Shown here: positions 9,301-11,002 of the stretch, one piece after another
Layout: each line of letters begins with the position of its first letter
Numbering within the stretch: position 1 is the first letter of the stretch
NCBI GenBank assembly: GCA_900618425.1
Contig: UZAN01050507.1
Location: 9,291-20,292 of the forward strand
DNA from: Echinostoma caproni
Lineage: Eukaryota > Platyhelminthes > Trematoda > Plagiorchiida > Echinostomatidae
DNA length: 11,002 nt
Direction of reading: 5' to 3'
Translations under genes and position numbers: made by a program
Notes under the pieces: generated by a model
Told to the model about the DNA's origin: nothing
Seen by the model: only the letters and a program-made list of their open reading frames with translations
The model's database searches: none

Positions 9301-9463
9301 GGTTCGTGAACACAACTGCCGAAACCACAGCGGTTCTTACAAAATCACTGAGTGTCAGATTTGGTGAAAACAGGATTCGTTTACATTCCCAACTCTCGCT
9401 GAAGGTGATCACTGATTTATTCGATAAAAAGCGACGCATTTCCAGGTTTTTGTTGTAATTTTG
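259..9463 (-). CDS. UBA1: Ubiquitin-activating enzyme E1 (UBA1-type), partial split gene, five exons seen
   Basis: E1 adenylates the C-terminus of ubiquitin using ATP, holds it as a thioester on a catalytic cysteine and passes it to E2 enzymes, in cytosol and nucleus. Five minus-strand exons (9463-9341, 7338-7104, 5749-5526, 603-414, 359-259) encode about 290 residues of a protein that is usually about 1050. They run in the family's order: end of the second catalytic cysteine half-domain, active adenylation domain ([14 protein letters not shown], then [20 protein letters not shown] and LELYK), then the ubiquitin-fold domain ([27 protein letters not shown]). All joins keep frame and use GT/AG sites. 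The N-terminal adenylation half, the catalytic cysteine exon and a secure stop codon were not found here. Exons 1, 4 and 5 are clearly diverged from animal UBA1 as I recall it, so a fast-evolving orthologue or a paralogue is possible. UBA6 or UBA7 fit less well. Family identity is confident; orthology is not tested. Confidence 0.9.
360..413 (-). other. Short E1 intron, 54 nt
   Basis: It starts GTAGGA and ends CTAATCCCTGTTCCTATAG, giving a plausible branch point and a pyrimidine-rich acceptor. It joins YFK to EHHQL in frame at the position where UBA1 reads Y-F-K followed by an E-H motif. It is far shorter than the other introns of the same gene. Confidence 0.75.
414..603 (-). CDS. UBA1: E1 exon D: end of adenylation domain into ubiquitin-fold domain, frame broken at an N
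   Basis: After a fine acceptor (CATATTTTCCCCTGAATTTAG ending at 604) the phase-0 frame reads [14 protein letters not shown]. This matches the family's V-V-Q-G-H-x-x-L-x-S-Y-x-N after LELYK. It then gives [10 protein letters not shown], where UBA1 has an F-F-G-F-S-E-P-like turn, and reaches TLW. At N469 the homology moves to another frame, [18 protein letters not shown], corresponding to the M-T-L-x-x-F-L-D-Y-F-K block. Ignoring the N gives a continuous TLWDQ join, 63 codons, phase 0 at both ends. The donor is AAG/GTAGGA at 414/413. In the alternative frame the second half can be read upstream without a stop, which could mislead an ORF caller into a spurious 96-codon protein. The final C-terminal domain encoded here recruits E2 enzymes. 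Confidence 0.85.
2640..2960. repeat. GC-richer block, possible old dispersed repeat
   Basis: Inside the AT-rich 4.9-kb intron this stretch is visibly richer in G and C and in CpG. It carries a 90-codon minus ORF (2915-2643) and internal near-repeats such as CCGGCTTACGGACCGG on the minus strand. It is preceded (2615-2650) by a run of GTAAGTA/AAGTAGT-like short motifs that may be a degenerate tail. The ORF product ([17 protein letters not shown] at its start) is unrecognised and rich in R, L and T, with no reverse transcriptase or transposase motif. Base composition alone supports a different origin, and no copy number can be judged from one window. Confidence 0.25.
4735..4765 (+). repeat. GAA/AGA-rich simple repeat
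   Basis: An imperfect microsatellite of GAA and AGA units, about 30 nt of pure purine. It lies directly beside the SINE-like body and may be its tail. Confidence 0.75.
4735..4835 (-). mobile_element. Degenerate tRNA-derived SINE-like element
   Basis: On the minus strand TGGCTCAGAAATAAGGG (4818-4802) resembles an RNA polymerase III A box of the TGGCTCAG type common in tRNA-derived SINEs. GTTTGAGTCCC (4788-4778) resembles the B box GGTTCGANTCC, with two mismatches. The boxes start 30 nt apart, which is shorter than in a real tRNA, so this is not a functional tRNA gene. Downstream on the same strand is a T/C-rich tail with TTC repeats (plus-strand GAA/AGA repeats at about 4735-4765), as many SINEs have a simple-repeat tail. 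Target-site duplications and outer edges could not be fixed. Confidence 0.4.
5526..5749 (-). CDS. UBA1: E1 exon C: active adenylation domain core
   Basis: This is the strongest exon. After a split valine codon it reads [17 protein letters not shown], then [16 protein letters not shown], a [20 protein letters not shown] segment, and ends GFTCLELYK. These are hallmark E1 blocks: F-E-K-D-D-D, H-x-D-F-I-x-A-A-S-N, D-R-x-K-S-K-x-I-A-G-x-I-x-P-A-I-A-T and C-L-E-L-Y-K. In UBA1 they belong to the adenylation domain that follows the catalytic cysteine domain. The acceptor TACATTTCAG ends at 5750, and two bases complete the codon left by the previous exon. The donor is AAG/GTGCGT at 5526/5525, phase 0. 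Differences from the usual animal sequence include Q for L in ASNLRA, and T for I in the IIPAIAT motif. None removes a residue I know to be catalytic. Confidence 0.95.
5750..7103 (-). other. E1 intron, 1.35 kb
   Basis: It is bounded by donor GTGAGT (7103) and acceptor TTTCAG (ending at 5750). The split codon G/TC forms valine across the junction. I see no coding signal or repeat inside it; ORFs at minus 6191-5940 and plus 6365-6652 resemble nothing I recognise. Confidence 0.8.
7104..7338 (-). CDS. UBA1: E1 exon B: junction into the active adenylation domain
   Basis: Translation begins [18 protein letters not shown] and continues through [19 protein letters not shown] to a serine-rich stretch, VDNSVEDSQ. 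This matches the family block P-L-H-x-x-x-x-M-A-A-A-N-L, then V-x-V-P-E-F-x-P-K-x-x-V-x-I, then D-x-E followed by a variable, acidic and serine-containing linker. The acceptor is TTCAG at 7343-7339 (phase 0) and the donor is a textbook CCG/GTGAGT at 7104/7103, leaving one base of a split codon (phase 1). The 235-nt exon is one of the two best conserved parts of the gene in this window. The frame runs on past the donor for 26 codons without resemblance to E1, which supports the donor chosen. Confidence 0.9.
7388..7400 (+). repeat. Short ACA/CAA simple repeat
   Basis: About four CAA units lie in the 2.0-kb intron just upstream of the exon that starts at 7338. No role is apparent. Confidence 0.6.
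8142..8255 (-). CDS. Candidate alternative first coding exon (unproven)
   Basis: A minus-strand ATG at 8255-8253, preceded directly by an in-frame TAA, opens 38 codons starting [14 protein letters not shown] and ending SNPHWATK. The frame then meets a strong donor, AAAG/GTGAGC (8142/8141), in phase 0, the phase needed to join the E1 exon at 7338. The peptide is serine- and threonine-rich with no domain that I recognise and does not resemble the UBA1 segment expected before PQHMSF, which the exon at 9463-9341 fits better. If used, it would give an N-terminally truncated product lacking the catalytic cysteine. It may simply be a chance ORF, and there is no transcript evidence. Confidence 0.2.
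9341..9463 (-). CDS. UBA1: E1 exon A: end of second catalytic cysteine half-domain
   Basis: Translation starts [16 protein letters not shown] and ends NLTLSDF. It aligns by pattern with the UBA1 segment in which a basic I-R-x-L-L-x-N helix leads to the motif F-W-x-x-x-K-R-x-P-x-P. Here that is M-R-R-F-L-S-N, then [11 protein letters not shown]. The tryptophan lies the same distance from the next exon's conserved P-x-H motif as in human UBA1. The donor is GATTTT/GTAAGA at 9341/9340, phase 0, and joins exactly to the phase-0 start of the exon at 7338. The 5' edge is uncertain: an in-frame TGA lies just upstream, so the acceptor must be at or after about 9464 (ACGAG/CAAAAT, a weak site). A second possible acceptor, ATCACCTTCAG, lies inside and would start the exon just before ESWECKR. 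Sequence similarity is modest, so this exon rests on spacing and phase as much as on identity. Confidence 0.65.
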
Positions 9464-9809
9464 CTCGTTTCAGGACAAGATTGAATTCTTCGATAGGGGA
9501 GAATGTATACTGTTTGTGTGAATTTCCTTTTCACGCTAGGAGTCGAATGGTTATTGTGATGCTCATTATCAATAGATCGATAAACTGTTGCTGAATTTGA
9601 TATTGCGGAAAATCAATGTAAAAATACGATTTCCAGTTGGGGCATCAATTAGGCTGAAGACGTTGATTTTGGCGGATCAACCATCACACTTCATCTTTAC
9701 ACGTATTCCTCAATTCGTTTAAAGTTATCAGTTCGGCCCACTGGCACAGTTCAAGGCTCGGTTCTTCCCCACGATGGAGCTCATCACTGGTTTATCTTTC
9801 GTCTAGGGC

Positions 9810-9848
9810 TTAAGTTATCTCTCAAGTTAAGTTAAGTTATCTTTCAAG
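9810..9848 (+). repeat. 17-bp direct repeat, two copies
   Basis: TTAAGTTATCTCTCAAG (9810-9826) recurs as TTAAGTTATCTTTCAAG (9832-9848) with one mismatch and a 22-nt period. It looks like a small local duplication in non-coding DNA. Confidence 0.8.
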
Positions 9849-10717
9849 GCAGGTGGGTTACCACAATGTCAGACCGAGGCTGATCTGTGAACTGTGAACT
9901 TCGGTTTAGTCATCGTAATCAGTTACCTGGAGGCCTGACACAGGTTGTCACAAGCTCTCTCTAATTAGAAGCCCCCCACGAATCAGCTTTGGATAAACCA
10001 GTGGATATGCATTACTGATGAACACTAAGGAGTACGAAGCTTGCGTCTGACATTTGCCGAGTGCATATCGGACTCACGTCATAGCCTATACCTGATCATT
10101 ATTCAATTACGGATTTAAGGTATAGGTGGTTTATAGAGCTAAGTTGTGAAAAAATTCAAATCAATGGGCTTGGTCCCGTTCAATTGTTTTCTATGAGACC
10201 TAAAGCTGTTCACAACTTTTTTTCATTTAGTACGGGATTCAAGTATGTGTTCGATGGATGATTGGCGATTTTTGAACAAAACATTTTTGATGTAATTCTT
10301 CCGTGCCAGAGTTCTAAACGTTCCTTTTCCGTACGAAGTACATTCTACTTTCATACCATTGATTTATGACCCGTGTGAACTGTGGAGATTACAAATGGAA
10401 TACGTAGAGTTAGTATTGAAATTTTATGTTTTATTCAATCCATTATTTTTTGTTGCGTGTAGCTGAATACATTATTAATACCTCGTACATTTCTTTCTGT
10501 AATTTTGTTCCAAAACTTCAGCTTTATAGAAAGAAACTGTACACAGTAAAGCCTTACTCTGGCAAAATATTTAGCAAATGTACTCACCACAAACACGCAT
10601 CACATATTGTAACGTGAAGGCGAGTCGGCTGGCAAAACGTTTGTTGATCCAATTCAAAACAACCGGTGTATGCGTTCCATTATATACAATCAATTCTTAA
10701 CCGTGCATCAGGATGAT

Positions 10718-10966
10718 TCATGCCTCATTCTGTTGGTCCATTCCTGTTGGTTTTGGTCCGCACTTAGCACGCACGTTTCCTCTTCTTCCGCGTGCCGTTC
10801 CGACTGGTTCGACCCGATTGTAGCGCGAGATACGTTGATAGATAGCTCCAACGTTGTAGTATTCGGTGGATATCTTCCTGGCTAGATGCGGATTGTCCGT
10901 TGGGCTGTAATTGTCGATTCGTTCGTTTCGAGTGGTAGTCGACATTGTCTCACGAAGTACTTCCAA
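10718..10966 (-). other. Unrecognised 82-codon ORF in a GC-richer block
   Basis: The ORF starts MEVLRETMSTTTRNERID and contains STEYYNVGAIYQRISRYNRV followed by a basic GTARGRRGNVR stretch. It is richer in G and C than its surroundings, and the richer composition continues to the window edge, which could mean a real exon or a repeat fragment. The leading LEVL and the order AR.......YYN loosely recall the E1 segment between the catalytic cysteine and exon A, but identity is too low to call. An alternative is a retroelement remnant. No conserved domain is visible. Confidence 0.25.
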
Positions 10967-11002
10967 CCGCTACGTCTGCACACCTGGTTGGATGGGTCCT
11001 AT

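Larger units (their letters stand above)
7339..9340 (-). other. E1 intron, 2.0 kb, with a candidate alternative first exon
   Basis: It lies between donor GTAAGA (9340) and acceptor TTCAG (ending at 7339), both phase 0. Several short ORFs occur on both strands (minus 7714-7433 and 7964-7773; plus 8475-8732 and 8627-8884) without recognisable domains. A short minus ORF beginning with ATG at 8255 and ending at a good donor is described separately. A hairpin with a 7-bp stem (ACACTGG 8130-8136, CCAGTGT 8151-8157) overlaps that donor. Confidence 0.6.
9464..11002. other. Upstream region, no confident gene
   Basis: By gene order this should hold earlier E1 exons or a further intron. I looked for the UBA1 catalytic motif (P-x-C-T-L-K-N-F-P), the I-E-H-T helix and the L-E-V-L block. 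Only two weak hints appear, KN....IEH at 10273-10247 and LEVL at about 10965, both on the minus strand. They lie in the wrong order relative to each other for one gene, so at most one can be real. AT-rich DNA with unrecognised short ORFs fills the rest. Confidence 0.5.

Noticed and set aside
9230..9340. Continuation of the exon A frame with a donor-like AAT/GTAAGC near 9247
   Set aside because: This longer exon would also be phase 0 but adds residues with no place in the E1 alignment, whereas the donor at 9341/9340 keeps the spacing to PQHMSF exactly as in the family.

Overview
This is a eukaryotic window, most likely animal nuclear DNA. It is AT-rich and has no bacterial-style gene packing, no long uninterrupted ORFs, and contains one ambiguous base (N at 469). 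Coding signal is confined to short minus-strand blocks flanked by good GT/AG splice sites. A flatworm (fluke-like) source is a guess from the mix of very short and multi-kb introns and a tRNA-like SINE; the sequence does not prove it.

The main content is the 3' half of one split gene on the minus strand, encoding a ubiquitin-activating enzyme E1 (UBA1 type). Five exons were recovered, in transcript order: about 9463-9341, 7338-7104, 5749-5526, 603-414 and 359-259. Their splice phases join consistently (0/0, 1/1, 0/0, 0/0). Together they give about 290 residues, running from the end of the second catalytic cysteine half-domain, through the active adenylation domain, into the C-terminal ubiquitin-fold domain that binds E2. 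The 5' half, including the ATP-binding region and catalytic cysteine, and the true 3' end are not confidently present. Comparison with UBA1 is from memory of the family, with no database search.

The fourth exon is the most informative. Its first two thirds match the UBA1 C-terminal region in one frame and its last third matches in another. The switch falls exactly at the N at 469. Treating the N as a spurious extra base makes the whole exon one open frame, so this looks like an assembly artefact and not a dead gene.

The rest is intronic or flanking: 9340-7339 (2.0 kb), 7103-5750 (1.35 kb), 5525-604 (4.9 kb) and a 54-nt intron at 413-360. The 4.9-kb intron holds a GC-richer block (about 2640-2960) that may be an old repeat and a degenerate tRNA-derived SINE-like element (about 4735-4835). 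The end at 9464-11002 has no recognised gene, but it carries a GC-richer block with an 82-codon ORF and a weak candidate for another E1 exon. No convincing plus-strand gene, RNA gene, CRISPR array or novel multigene system was found.
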